NCBI GenBank assembly: GCA_022036555.1
Contig: CM039126.1
Location: 1,886,676-1,950,675, forward strand
Direction of reading: 5' to 3'
Origin: Microstegium vimineum
Taxonomy: Eukaryota; Streptophyta; Magnoliopsida; Poales; Poaceae
Length of the DNA stretch: 64,000 bases
The notes under the pieces: generated by a model
What the model was told of the DNA's origin: nothing
Seen by the model: the letters and a program-made list of their open reading frames with translations, nothing else
The model's database searches: none
Part shown: piece after piece, positions 33,105-43,767 of the stretch
Layout of the letters: each line of letters opens with the position of its first letter
Position numbering within the stretch: position 1 is the first letter of the stretch
Translations under genes and position numbers: made by a program

Positions 33105-36100
33105 GTGAACTACAAGATCGGTGGAAGTCATTCGGTGATTGATAGTGGATGCACTCAACATATGACCGGTGACTCCCGGATGTTCACCACACTTGAGGAA
33201 GATTGTGAAGAGCTAGACAAGATTACCTTTGGGGACAATTCAAAAGGCAAAGTGCAAGGTCTAGGCAAAGTGGCAATCTCAAATGATCAATCAATATCAA
33301 ATGTCTTGCTAGTGCAATCATTGAGCTTCAACTTGCTATCGGTGGGACAACTGTGTGATCTTGGTTTCCAATGTCTCTTCACTCCAAATGAGGTAGTTGT
33401 GTCCAAGATTGAAGATTCATCATTGATATTCAAAGGGTTTCGGCACAACAATCTCTACCTAGTGGACTTCACCTCAAATGAAGCTACTTTGCAAACATGT
33501 CTATTCTCCAAGAGTTCTTTGGGTTGGCTATGGCATAGAAGATTAGCACATGTGGGAATGTCAACTTTGAAGAAGCTTGTCAAAAAGGAATTGGTTAGAG
33601 GTGTGAAGGATGTGGTGTTTGAGAAAAACAAACTTTGTAGTGCATGTCAAACCGGCAAGCAAGTAGCAAACACTCATCCAACCAAAGCCTTCATGTCAAC
33701 CTCAAGAGTCCTAGAGCTACTCCACATGGATCTATTTGGACCTACCACCTATGCTAGCCTTGGCGGCAATCTCTTTTTCTTGGTGGTAGTTGATGACTAC
33801 TCTAGATACACTTGGGTGTTCTTTCTTCAAGATAAGGGAGAAACTCAATCAATATTCAAGAAGTTTGCAACTAGAGCCCAAAATGAGATTGATGTGAAGA
33901 TCAAGAAGATAAGAAGTGACAATGGGACCGAGTTTGTGAACACCAAGATCGAAGACTATTGTAACAAAGTTGGGATCAAGCATGAAGTATCCGCCACCTA
34001 TACTCCTCAACAAAATGGTGTAGTAGAGAGAAAGAACCGGACACTTATCACTCTTGCGAGATCAATGCTTGATGAATACAACACCCCCAAGAAGTTTTGG
34101 GCCGAAGCAATCAACACCGCATGCTATGCGGCCAACCGGCTATTTGTCCAAAGGCTTCTCAAGAAGACCCCCTATGAGCTTGTGAATGGAAAGAAACCGG
34201 ACATATCCTTTTTCCGAGTGTTTGGTTGCAAAGTATACATCTACAAGAAGCGCCAACACTTGGGCAAGTTCCAAAGAAGATGTGACATTGGTTTCTTAGT
34301 TGGGTATTCACTTAAATCCAAGGCATACCGTGTATTTAACAAAGCCACCGGCTTAGTTGAAGAAACGTATGACTTGGAGTTTGATGAAACTAATGGCTCT
34401 CAAGAAGAGCATGAAAATCTTGATGATGTAGGTGATGAACCCTTGAGGGAGGCAATGAAGAACATGCCAATTGGTGCTATCAACCCGCAAGAGGTGGAAG
34501 AAGTTGAAGATGAAGCAAATCAAGATCCTTCTCCACCCCACACGCCTCAAGTTGATGAAGGAGATCAAGTGAGGGAAGCTCAAGAAGACACTCACATCCC
34601 TCAAGATCAAGCCGAGGCCGAAGCAAGCAATGTTGAAGCACCACAACCTCCTCCCCAAGTGATCAATAGAAGATCTACACCTATGCTTCAAGCACATCCT
34701 CAAGACCTCATCATAGGGAGTCCATCAAGGGGGGTAACAACTCGATCTAAACTTGCTTCTTATGTTGAACATCACTCCTTTGTTTCCTTTGTTGAGCCTT
34801 CTAGTGTGGAATATGCACTTGCGGATCCGGATTGGGTGAACGCCATGCACGAAGAGTTGAACAACTTCACCCAGAACGAAGTGTGGACACTAGTAGAAAA
34901 GCCCAAAGGAGCAAGAATCATTGGCACCAAGTGGGTGTTTAGTAACAAGCAAGATGATCAAGGCGTGGTTGTGAGAAACAAGGCAAGATTGGTGGCAAAA
35001 GGGTTCTCCCAAGTTGAAGGATTGGATTTTGGGGAGACCTTTGCACCGGTTGCAAGACTAGAAGCCATTCGTATCCTTTTGGCATATGCTTCACACCATA
35101 AAATGAAACTTTTTCAAATTGATGTGAAGAGTGCCTTTCTTAATGGTTTCATTAATGAACTTGTTTTTGTCTCACAACCTCCCGGGTTTGAAGACCCAAA
35201 TTGTCCTAATCATGTGTATAGGTTGTCCAAGGCACTCTATGGTTTGAAGCAAGCTCCAAGAGCTTGGTATGAGAGGCTAAGGGACTTCCTACTCAAGAAG
35301 GGCTTCAAGATTGGGAAAGTGGATACCACACTCTTCACCAAGGTGCTAGATGGAGAGATCTTTGTTTGCCAAGTATATGTCGATGACATTATATTTGGGT
35401 CAACAAACCAAGGTCATAGCAAGGAATTTGGTGCATTGATGTCCAAGGAGTTCGAGATGTCGATGATTGGCGAGCTAACCTTCTTCCTAGGCTTCCAAGT
35501 GAAGCAATTAAGGGAGGGCACCTTCATATCTCAAGAGAAGTACACTTATGATGTGCTCAAGAAATTCAAAATGGAGGATTGCAAGCCAATCAAGACCCCA
35601 ATGCCTACTAATGGGCATCTCGATCTCGATGAGGGAGGTAAACCGATCGACCAAACTCTCTATCGCTCTATGATCGGTAGTTTACTTTACCTCACCGCTT
35701 CTAGGCCGGATATCATGTTTAGTGTGTGTATGTGTGCTAGGTTTCAAGCAAACCCTAAGGAGTCGCATCTTTGTGCGGTTAAAAGAATCCTTAGGTACTT
35801 AAGGCACACCCCTAGCATGGGTCTTTGGTATCCCAAAGGAGCTCCCTTCCAACTAGTTGGCTATTCCAATTCGGATTACGCTGGGTGTAAGGTTGATAGG
35901 AAGAGTACCTCCGGCGGGTGCCACATGCTAGGAAGATCACTTGTTTCTTGGTCCTCTAAGAAGCAAAATAGTGTGGCATTGTCAACCGCTGAGGCAGAAT
36001 ACATTGCCATGGGAGCAAGTTGTGCACAAATCTTATATATGACCCAAACACTCTTTGATTACGGCGTGTTTTTAAAAGAAGTTCCACTTTTGTGTGATAA

Positions 36101-36335
36101 TGAAAGCGCCATAAAACTTGCAAACAACCCGGTTCAACACTCTCGCACCAAGCACATAGATATTCGTCATCACTTTATTAGAGATCATGTGGCTAGGAAA
36201 GACATAACACTAGTTGGAGTTAAGAGCGAAGAGCAATTGGCGGATATCTTCACTAAACCACTCGATGAAACAACCTTTTGTAGGTTGAGAAGCGAGTTAA
36301 ATGTGCTTGATCACTCTAATTTCACTAAAAGATGA
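33105..36335 (+). CDS. Copia pol polyprotein: protease, integrase, reverse transcriptase, RNase H
   Basis: An uninterrupted 1076-codon frame, apparently functional. Order: protease with DSGCTQHMTGD (residues 13-23); GAG-pre-integrase segment WLWHRRLAHVGMSTLKKL (about 145-160); integrase core with Asp in HMDLFGP (about 208), Asp in RSDNGTEF (about 271) and Glu in NGVVERKN (about 307), a DD35E arrangement; reverse transcriptase from about 610 with QIDVKSAFLNG, YGLKQAPRAWYERL and the catalytic YVDDIIFGS (about 757); RNase H to the end with HIDIRHHFIRDH and QLADIFTKPL. It is in the same frame as gag but follows TAA (33081) and TAG (33102), so no ATG is needed if stops are read through; the true start is uncertain. 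Confidence 0.95.
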   Translation: MNYKIGGSHSVIDSGCTQHMTGDSRMFTTLEEDCEELDKITFGDNSKGKVQGLGKVAISNDQSISNVLLVQSLSFNLLSVGQLCDLGFQCLFTPNEVVVSKIEDSSLIFKGFRHNNLYLVDFTSNEATLQTCLFSKSSLGWLWHRRLAHVGMSTLKKLVKKELVRGVKDVVFEKNKLCSACQTGKQVANTHPTKAFMSTSRVLELLHMDLFGPTTYASLGGNLFFLVVVDDYSRYTWVFFLQDKGETQSIFKKFATRAQNEIDVKIKKIRSDNGTEFVNTKIEDYCNKVGIKHEVSATYTPQQNGVVERKNRTLITLARSMLDEYNTPKKFWAEAINTACYAANRLFVQRLLKKTPYELVNGKKPDISFFRVFGCKVYIYKKRQHLGKFQRRCDIGFLVGYSLKSKAYRVFNKATGLVEETYDLEFDETNGSQEEHENLDDVGDEPLREAMKNMPIGAINPQEVEEVEDEANQDPSPPHTPQVDEGDQVREAQEDTHIPQDQAEAEASNVEAPQPPPQVINRRSTPMLQAHPQDLIIGSPSRGVTTRSKLASYVEHHSFVSFVEPSSVEYALADPDWVNAMHEELNNFTQNEVWTLVEKPKGARIIGTKWVFSNKQDDQGVVVRNKARLVAKGFSQVEGLDFGETFAPVARLEAIRILLAYASHHKMKLFQIDVKSAFLNGFINELVFVSQPPGFEDPNCPNHVYRLSKALYGLKQAPRAWYERLRDFLLKKGFKIGKVDTTLFTKVLDGEIFVCQVYVDDIIFGSTNQGHSKEFGALMSKEFEMSMIGELTFFLGFQVKQLREGTFISQEKYTYDVLKKFKMEDCKPIKTPMPTNGHLDLDEGGKPIDQTLYRSMIGSLLYLTASRPDIMFSVCMCARFQANPKESHLCAVKRILRYLRHTPSMGLWYPKGAPFQLVGYSNSDYAGCKVDRKSTSGGCHMLGRSLVSWSSKKQNSVALSTAEAEYIAMGASCAQILYMTQTLFDYGVFLKEVPLLCDNESAIKLANNPVQHSRTKHIDIRHHFIRDHVARKDITLVGVKSEEQLADIFTKPLDETTFCRLRSELNVLDHSNFTKR

Positions 36336-37815
36336 GCTTGTGTGAACCTTGCATTCATATGTAATATAACTTGTTTAATTTGGTAATGCACTTAGGCTTG
36401 GCTAACACGGTTAAGATAACCGCCCTCAAAGCGTGTGACAAAGCTTAACCGCGGTTTAAACTTGCAAGCAACCTAGATTCAAATTTCGTATTGCATAGCA
36501 TATGCATGTGTGTTGTTTGCCCTTTTCTTTTCGGTTAAGTTTCTTGAGCATCCTCTATGATAATCCACTTAGGGGGAGCATTCCAAGCTCAAGTCACTTC
36601 AATACCCCTCTTGTGGCCATATGATGTCTCCTTGGCGCTTCCATTCGAATATTTTGAGCTAAAAAGTAAATTGAAGCCTATGGCAAACTAATTGAAAATG
36701 AGTGTTTGAGAGATGGTTCTCATATCAAATCCAATCAAGTGTTATTTGGATCTTATTGGGATTGGAACTTGGTTGGGAGAAAGACGCAAAAAGAAAATTT
36801 GAAAAAATTCCGTTTTTAAGGCGTCGGACGCTGCCGACGGACGCTCGGTGTCAATTGCCTCAGCGTCCGTCGCGATCGTCCAGAGATTAATGTTGCCCGC
36901 TAACAGGGCGACGGACACTCTCCCCAGCGTCCGTCGCGGAGTGTCCGTCGCGGTCAATGCGATTGGGCGTTTCAAATCGGCTCTGGAAGCCCAACGGACG
37001 ATGCCGTCGGACGCTCCCCGAGCGTCCGTCGCATACCGACGGAGCATCCGTCGCAAACTAAACAACGAATTTTTTTTTGAAAAACCCCGATCTCTTCACT
37101 GTCTCTCCTGATCCTTTCAGTCCGCCGCCGCGCTCACGCTCTAACCCAAACCGTCGATCTTCGCCGTCGTTGGGCTCCTGTGCCGCCCTTCGCCGGAGCA
37201 CCTCCTCCCTGTGCAGCCGTCTGCTACCCGCGCCGCCTCCCTTTCCTGCACTGCGCCACCGTCCTCTCCCCTGCGCCGCCTGGTCCACCTCGCGCCAGAG
37301 CACCTGCACCGCCGTGAGACCTCACCCAGCGCCGCCGTGCTCCTCCACCCAGCCGCCTGCCTTCCCTGCACTGCGCCGCTGTGCTTTCCTCTCCACCCCC
37401 CCCCTCTGATCCCCTGCGAGTTTCAAGCCGTGGAGGACTTCGTTTGCCCAGGAGATCTCTCTGTGGTTGGAGGTCGACTGATCCTTTTGGGTGCCAAGAG
37501 TGCGGATTGAAGTTGCAGTTTCCGGCTACTTGATCGGAGATCTTTCCTCTTCTCTCTTTTCATTCAGGGTTCGAGGGTCTATTTGGTCAGTTGTCAGAAA
37601 ATCAGAGGGTCAGCAGGCAGTGACAGTAAACTCGGGGCAAAGCCTGCGAGTACGGATCGAGGCAAAGCCTCGCGAGGACAGTCCAGGGCCGGCGTGCCAC
37701 TCTTGTTTGGTCTACGGATTGTCAGTTTGTCAGAGGATCAGTGACAGTGGTCAGTGAGTCTGTGGTGTGTTTCTTGAGGTGTCTTGTCAGTACTTTGATT
37801 GCAAAGACTTGAGAT
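36336..37815 (+). other. Pol to env-position spacer with U3-like motif cluster
   Basis: About 1.5 kb non-coding. After AT-rich DNA, 36822-37055 repeats the GTCGGACG/CGTCCGTCG motif of the LTR U3, followed by a C-rich segment (37085-37420) that gives spurious ORFs on both strands, and a G/T-rich leader up to ATG 37816. The layout copies LTR U3 plus leader, suggesting a second promoter. Confidence 0.6.
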
Positions 37816-40524
37816 ATGGCAAGGACAAAGAACGCAGGTCCCGTTCCCGGTAGTGGTGGTGACCCTCCACCTCCACCGCGTCCACCCACTGACCGGGGAA
37901 AGGGAAAGCAGAAGGTTATCTCTCGGAAGCGCAAGAGGCCAGCGATGGATCCGGTTTCGGTAGCCGCGCTCGCAGTGGCAGAGGCAGCTGAGTTAGCGGA
38001 GCGAGGAGGACGTCGCGCCGGCTTGAGGCTCTCGCCTTGCCGTGGAGCGCGTCGTGAGTCCCCTCCACCTCCAGAGTCAGAGCCCGTCGAGGCTACAGAG
38101 GCACCGGAGACAGAGCCAGTCCCAGCGACTGAGCCGACAGAGGCCGCGGGCCACTCTACTATTGGAGAGCTGATGAGCCATCGAGTTACCCATTCCCGAG
38201 GCTCAGGTGCACCACCTAGCCCTCCAGGACCTCGGCTCCCAGACCCCGTGAGGCACCAGGTCAGAGCACTTACAGCGAAGCAAGTTCAGCTGCTTCGATT
38301 TGTCGACTTCTAGTCCTGGTTCCCACCTCAGAGGGACCCCCGTGCCGGACGAGAGTTTTATACTACAGTGCACGAGGACTTCTACAGAGCATATGTTGAC
38401 ACCGATGCTCCTCTCAGGGCCCACAGGGTGTGCCCATCTGCTCAGATAGAGGGGATCGGTGGTCCAGAGATCTTGCAGCATCTCCAGTACATCCAGGGTC
38501 TGACAGATCTGATGGGACGCTCAGGGGCATATCAGAAGGAGTGGGTTTACCAGTTTTACGCCTCTCTATGGATCTCACCTGATCACGAGTTCTTTCACTT
38601 CGCATACTAGGGACGTGACTTCAGGGTTACTGCTGCCAGATTGAGAGAGCTCTTTCACCTCGGGTCCTCACCTACCAGGATACACAGTCTCTGCTATGGG
38701 GATCAGGAGGCCCCTCGCCGACCTCACGATGGTATAGTGCCATCCACGGACTTCATGAGTCTGTGCTTTCAGCAGCTGTTCACTGAGGGTTCGAGCCGTA
38801 CGCCACGTGACCTCACTCTAGCTCGGATCCTCCATGAGGTTCTCAGACGTACTATTCTACCCCGGATTGGAGCTAGGGATACTATCACTCGTCTTCAGCT
38901 TTGGCTCCTAGCTCACTTTGTTCGGAAAGAGCAGTTCGACCTCTGGGATTTGATAGTGAGTGAGCTCGAGGATATTATAGCTGCTGGGTTTAGAGGTCAT
39001 TGGCAGCTACAGTTCGCCCATTGGATTTCATATTTGATAGTTGCCAAGACTGGGTCAGGTGTTATGAGAGTCACCCTTACGAGGTTAGCTACAGAATTCC
39101 TAGTCTACTCGATGAGTCAGCTTGTGGCTCATGGGCAGTTGCCTTGCCCCAGCAGAGCCTACAGACCAGGCACTAGGCAGGCCGGAGTGCCACCACAGTC
39201 CGCCGAGGTCACAGATGCGACAGTTGAGCAGATTGCTCAGGCAGAGCTAGCAGACTTGGATGCAGAGATCGATATAGCTGCCGAGACAGTATTTAGAGAG
39301 GATCTCGACTCTGACAGCTCTGACGAGGACTACCAGCCCGTGCATGAGTATACACCGATGACCCATGACCACGAGGCAGGTGGGTCAGGCACAGCCGCAA
39401 TAGCTCCAGCTCCAGGCTACAGCTCCTCAGAGGCTACCTTGCTCACTATTCTCTCGAGGATGCAGGAGGAGCAGTCTTGCCAGGCAGAGGAGTAGAGACG
39501 ACAGGCTGTAGACCTACGGAGACTTACTGAGCAGCAGCTGGCAGCTCAGGCACAGACACAGGCCAGACAGGACGAGTTCCAGCGTCAGTTCTTGGCATAT
39601 CAGCTGCAGCAGGTAGAGATTCAGAAGACTCAGACACTACTTCTTGAGCGTCTTCTGGCCTCTAGCTCCCGGCAGACTTCCACGCCACAGTTCCAGTTGC
39701 CCGGCGTATCTCAGCAGCAGCAGTTCACCTCTCCTCCGCAGCAGCCTCCAGTCGTTGTGGTGCCAACTCCAGCGTTACCGTCCAGAGGACAGCAGAGTCA
39801 GGCACCAGCTACACCTCCATTCCAGCCGGCAGCCTCTCCTGAGTACCAGACTCCGAGGACCCAGGTGTCCTCTTGGATAGCTTCACCCGGAGAGTTCCAG
39901 ACGGGATTCACTCCTACCCGGGGAACTACCTTAGCAGAGGCCTCGAGAGATCTGTCAGCTTCCTATCTGGAGATCACAGGAGAAGACTCCCCAGGAGCAC
40001 CTCAGCAGGTCACACCAGCTCCAGAGACTGCAGTGGATCTTCCGGCGACAGGCACTCACTAGTCCTTAGTTGCATCGTCGAAGATCGCACCTGAGCAGTC
40101 GGCACAGACAGTCACCACACCTCCAGCTGCCGTTCAGACGGATGCCATATCCCTAGCAGATGAAGTTACAGTGGAAGTGTCCTCTCCCGGTCAGACTCAG
40201 CCTGCAGAAGTTGCAGCAGCAGTGTCCCTAGTGGCACTTGCAGTGACACCGTCCCCCTCGCCTCGCGTTTTCACTCGTTGGGCTCCCAGGCCCGCTACCA
40301 CTGAGGCAGGACCGTCAGAGGCACCAGCTGAGCCTCAGGGGGCATCAGTTGAGACCGTAGCACTAGAGGTGCCAGTGACGGCTCCATAGACCACCCCAGC
40401 TGCACCTACACCGGCAGAGACCGAGGCAGATGATGAGTCAAGCGAGTCAGACCTTCAGGACTTCATCATGCTGGATCGCAGAGCTGCAGCTTCTTCGCCT
40501 TCTTCTCCAGCCCTAGACTCTTAG
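37816..40524 (+). pseudogene. Env-position ORF of the copia element, five in-frame TAGs
   Basis: One continuous frame of 903 codons from ATG 37816 to TAG 40522-40524. Internal stops at 38311, 38608, 39493, 40060 and 40387 are all TAG, with no frameshift. The N-terminus is basic and Pro-rich (KGKQKVISRKRKRP, a possible nuclear localisation signal). The central 250 residues form a helical domain (LTLARILHEVLRRTILPR, RLQLWLLAHF) resembling the putative plant transposon protein domain found in retroelements. Then come an acidic stretch, a Gln-rich coiled coil (39500-39660) and a long Pro/Ser/Thr-rich tail. I see no signal peptide or clear transmembrane helix, so env-like describes position only. 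Gln codons are nearly all CAG. Confidence 0.65.
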
Positions 40525-41003
40525 TTTTTGGTGCTAGACGCCAAAGGGGGAGAGAGGGTCGAGTATAGAGATAGGGGGAGGGTTTTGGATCTTTGTATGC
40601 TTTATTTCCCCGTACTCTTTCATCATGTCTACTTTTGTGCATTTGTCTATATGTGTGATGTGATGATGATTGATGTTTATATGGGTTGCATGTGACAAAC
40701 TCTTGATTATCTCTAATATATCTTATGAGTTGTCTCATGGTTCATGATATATCTCTTTGCTTAACATTATTTGAGCTTCCGCGCTTGTCTTTGAAACATC
40801 CCTTGAGAATATCATGAGGTACTGTTTTTTTTCTTTCATATCCATGAGTACCATGTTTTGTGATTTGGCTTGGGTGAGCAAGTATGCTTTATTACAATTT
40901 CACTAACCCTTGCTCAACCATTCCAAGTCACCCTTGAATCTTAACCAAAACTCTTATCCATACTCGAGGTTCTATTGTTGTCAATCACCAAAAAGGGGGA
41001 GAT
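40525..41003 (+). other. 3' non-coding region and polypurine tract of the copia element
   Basis: This AT-rich segment contains two G-rich purine runs (AAAGGGGGAGAGAGGG at about 40542 and AGATAGGGGGAGGG at about 40569) and the final tract AAAAAGGGGGAGAT at 40990-41003 that abuts the 3' LTR. Confidence 0.75.
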
Positions 41004-42604
41004 TGAAGAATCATGGCCCTAGATGGTTTCGGCGATTAACGACAATTAGAGATTATTATGGCTAGCGTGTGTTTTGCAGAGGCTATGCGTAGCCTAGCCA
41101 TAGTGATCAAGGAGAATGAGCTATAATGGTCATCACTTAGCCCCCAAGATGGATATCGTTTCGGTTGTTAAGGAGACATGATGAAGACCCTAGAATGATA
41201 GGCTAAGTGCCATAAGGAGATGAAGGGCACTTTGAATTAGATAGGGCCTCTCTTTTTACCTTTGACCGTACTATCAAGAGGGGTTGAGATTAGTAGCTTG
41301 ACTTAGGAAAGCTTCATGATTTAGGTGTGGTGCACACTTGACTTCCTTAGCTCTAAGCAAGCCTATGGTGACCATAAGATAGCCTAGAACATCTTCCATA
41401 TTCATCGCGACGAAAAACGGAGTTGTCAAAATCGTTTTCTAGGCGTCGGACGCTCCTGGCAGGGGCGCCGGACGCTGTCCGTCGCGTCGGACAAAGGCGC
41501 CGGACGCTGGGTGTTTGAGTCCACAGCGTCCGTCAGCCTTCCAGAGTGGTTGTTTTCTGGCTAAGTTTTTCAGGGTGCATCGGACGCTGTCCGTCGGCCA
41601 AGCGTCGGACGGTGGGAAGAGCGTCCGTCGACCTTCCAGAGAGGGTGTTTTTCAACCCTAGCCAGAACTCAGCGTCGGACGCTGTGGCTGAGCGTCCGTC
41701 GCCCAGTGACGTAGCGTCCGTCACTGGGAACAGTGTGTCAGAACTAGCCGTTAGACAGAGGCGTCGGACCGTCCGTCGCCTCAACTATGAACAGAAACTA
41801 GCCGTTGGGCATGCGACGGAGCGTCCGTCGCCTAGTCGACGGAGCGTCCGTCGCCAACTTAAATTGCCAGCCCGAGGCAGTTTTCAGAGGGTCTATTTAT
41901 AGCCCCTCCCAATTCTCTCCCACCTTGCCTTTGCTCATTTTGAGTTGCTGAGTTTGTTGAGAAGGTCGGGAAGAGAGCAAGAGCCCTAGAGAGAGAGAGT
42001 GATTCGTGATTTCATCCATCCTCTCTCTAGTTCCTCCAAGAGTTCAAGTGTGCATCCTCTAGTTGTGAAGCTTGAGTGAGTCAAGCAAAGATCGAGGCTT
42101 GTTACTCTTGGTGATCGACATCACCTAGACGGTCCGGTGGTGCTCGGAGGAAGGTGATCGCCGGAAGATTGTCAGCGGCCCTTCTCCATCGACGTTTGTG
42201 ATCGGTTGTGGGTGATTCACCGAGCCGGAGTGGCGAAGAATCAGCTCGTAGAGAGGACTCATCCCTTGCGCGGGATTGAGGGGGAGCTATACCTTGCGAG
42301 GTGCTCCAACGAGGACTAGGGGGGAGTGTCGACTCCTCGATACCTCGGCAAAACATCGCCGTGTCAAGCATCTCTTTTTCTTAGCTCTTTATAACGCATT
42401 ACTTTCCGCACTTGTTCATTATTTCATACTAGAATTGTGTAGGAAGTTTTCGCTTTCCTTTGGCTTGCTACCGCTTTCGAGCTAGGGCACACAAATGGTA
42501 GGCACTAGGGGGTTAATTGGCTCTTTATAGGTTTAATTCTTGTTTAGAAGTTAAAAAGAGCCCAATTCACCCCCCCCCCCCTCTTGGGCATCTTGATCCT
42601 TTCA
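41004..42604 (+). repeat. 3' LTR of the copia element
   Basis: 1601 bp. It lacks one 23-bp motif unit (CTAGGCGCCGGAGCGTCCGTC) present in the 5' copy at about 29764-29790 and carries a C-run CCCCCCCCCC near 42571. The TATTTATA box is at 41894-41901. Confidence 0.93.
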
Positions 42605-42659
42605 CATACGTCGTCACTATCCTCCATGTATCAAACTTCCTTGTCTCTTGTTTTTTCAG

Positions 42660-43645
42660 GGAATTTCTAAATATATATTGGAGAGGGAGTAGGGCTCCTT
42701 CCCCTCAAGAAGAAGATAACCTTCTCAAACATGGTGTGCCCGATTTCATTTTCTAGTTTGATACGAAGGTACCTGGTTGAATCTTTGACATCTCACTTTG
42801 CTCCTATGAGCGACTAATGTAAAGATCTATCCGGCCTCACCTTGCAGGCTCGCAAAGATAGGGAAATGAATGTTGAGTTGAAAGGGCTCGCCAAAGGGTT
42901 CGCCTATAAGGTCAAGACATTCAACATTTATGATGTGAATGGCTATCGATTTCACTCAAGAAACAATGAGCAGAGTCGGCCCAATCGGAAAACCACCAAT
43001 ACCGGAGTCCGTACGCCCGACACCGATGAGCGTGACTACTACGACATAGTAGAAGAAATATACCAGCTCCAGTTTGAGTGTCACAAAGGTCCTAATCCAG
43101 TCGTATTCAAAGTCGATTGGTTTGATCCTAATGTCACGAGAACATCTCCTGAGATTGGACAAGTCGAAATTCGACAAGATTCTATCTATCAAGGAGAGGA
43201 TGTCTATATTGTGGCACAACAGGCCACACAAGTCTATTACCTCCCATGGGCGTGCCAAAAAACCCCCAATCTTATGGGTTGGTCCCTTGTGCAGTTGGTA
43301 TCGCCACACGGTAAATTGTCTGTCCCAAACGCAGAGGATTACCACTTTGACCCAAACGCAGAGGATTTCTATCAATCAGAGGACCTAGAAGGGAGGTTTG
43401 ACATAGACATGTTTTCGCTGATGGGCATGGAAGTTGACAATGACCATGGCACTCAGGGCGATGGAGATGAGGACGAGGGAGAAGAGGTGCAAGATGTGGA
43501 AGACTTACAAATGCTTGAGCGATTATAGTTAGGCATTGGCAATGATGACAATGATGTCCTTGAGGAAGAGGGAGAAGAGGTGCAATATGATAGTGATGAC
43601 GACACCTATGATCCAGCAGCTACCGATCATGAAGAATATTTATAA
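42660..43645 (+). pseudogene. TNP2-type CACTA transposase, 3' exons
   Basis: CACTA coding resumes after the copia element. A 3' splice site TTTTTTCAG at 42659 opens an exon encoding EFLNIYWRGSRAPSP and HGVPDFIF, ended by a TAG where Trp is usual. A second exon from 42849 encodes the DUF4216-type segment (VKTFNIYDVNGYRFHS, DYYDIVEEIYQLQF, FKVDWFDP, VYYLPWACQKT) followed by an acidic tail. A TAG at 43526 interrupts that tail, and the frame ends at 43643-43645. Both segments are the normal C-terminal part of TNP2-type transposases in grasses. Confidence 0.82.
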
Positions 43646-43767
43646 TTCATGTAATACTATATTATTATTATTGTAATTGTGTTTGGTTCATTTTCCATCT
43701 CTTTATAAGTATTTATAATTAATTGTGCTGATTGGTTTTCTGTTTGAAATTGCAGGCACTCGACAAA

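Larger units (their letters stand above)
28991..42604 (+). mobile_element. SIRE-like (Maximus) Ty1/copia LTR retrotransposon
   Basis: A 13.6-kb element with LTRs 28991-30607 and 41004-42604 (1617 and 1601 bp, TGAAGAAT...CTTTCA), an initiator-Met-type primer site, gag, an intact 1076-codon pol in copia order (protease-integrase-RT-RNase H), a further 2.7-kb ORF and a polypurine tract. Long LTRs plus an ORF after pol are the hallmark of the SIRE/Maximus lineage. Pol is intact; gag has one internal stop and the third ORF five TAGs. Confidence 0.95.

Noticed and set aside
37077..37510. Overlapping ORFs in the C-rich spacer of the copia element
   Set aside because: Low-complexity Pro/Ser/Arg translations on both strands with no domain; treated as leader sequence.
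42842..43388. Second and antisense ORFs overlapping the DUF4216-type exon
   Set aside because: Frame shadows; the 42849-43645 frame carries the conserved segments.
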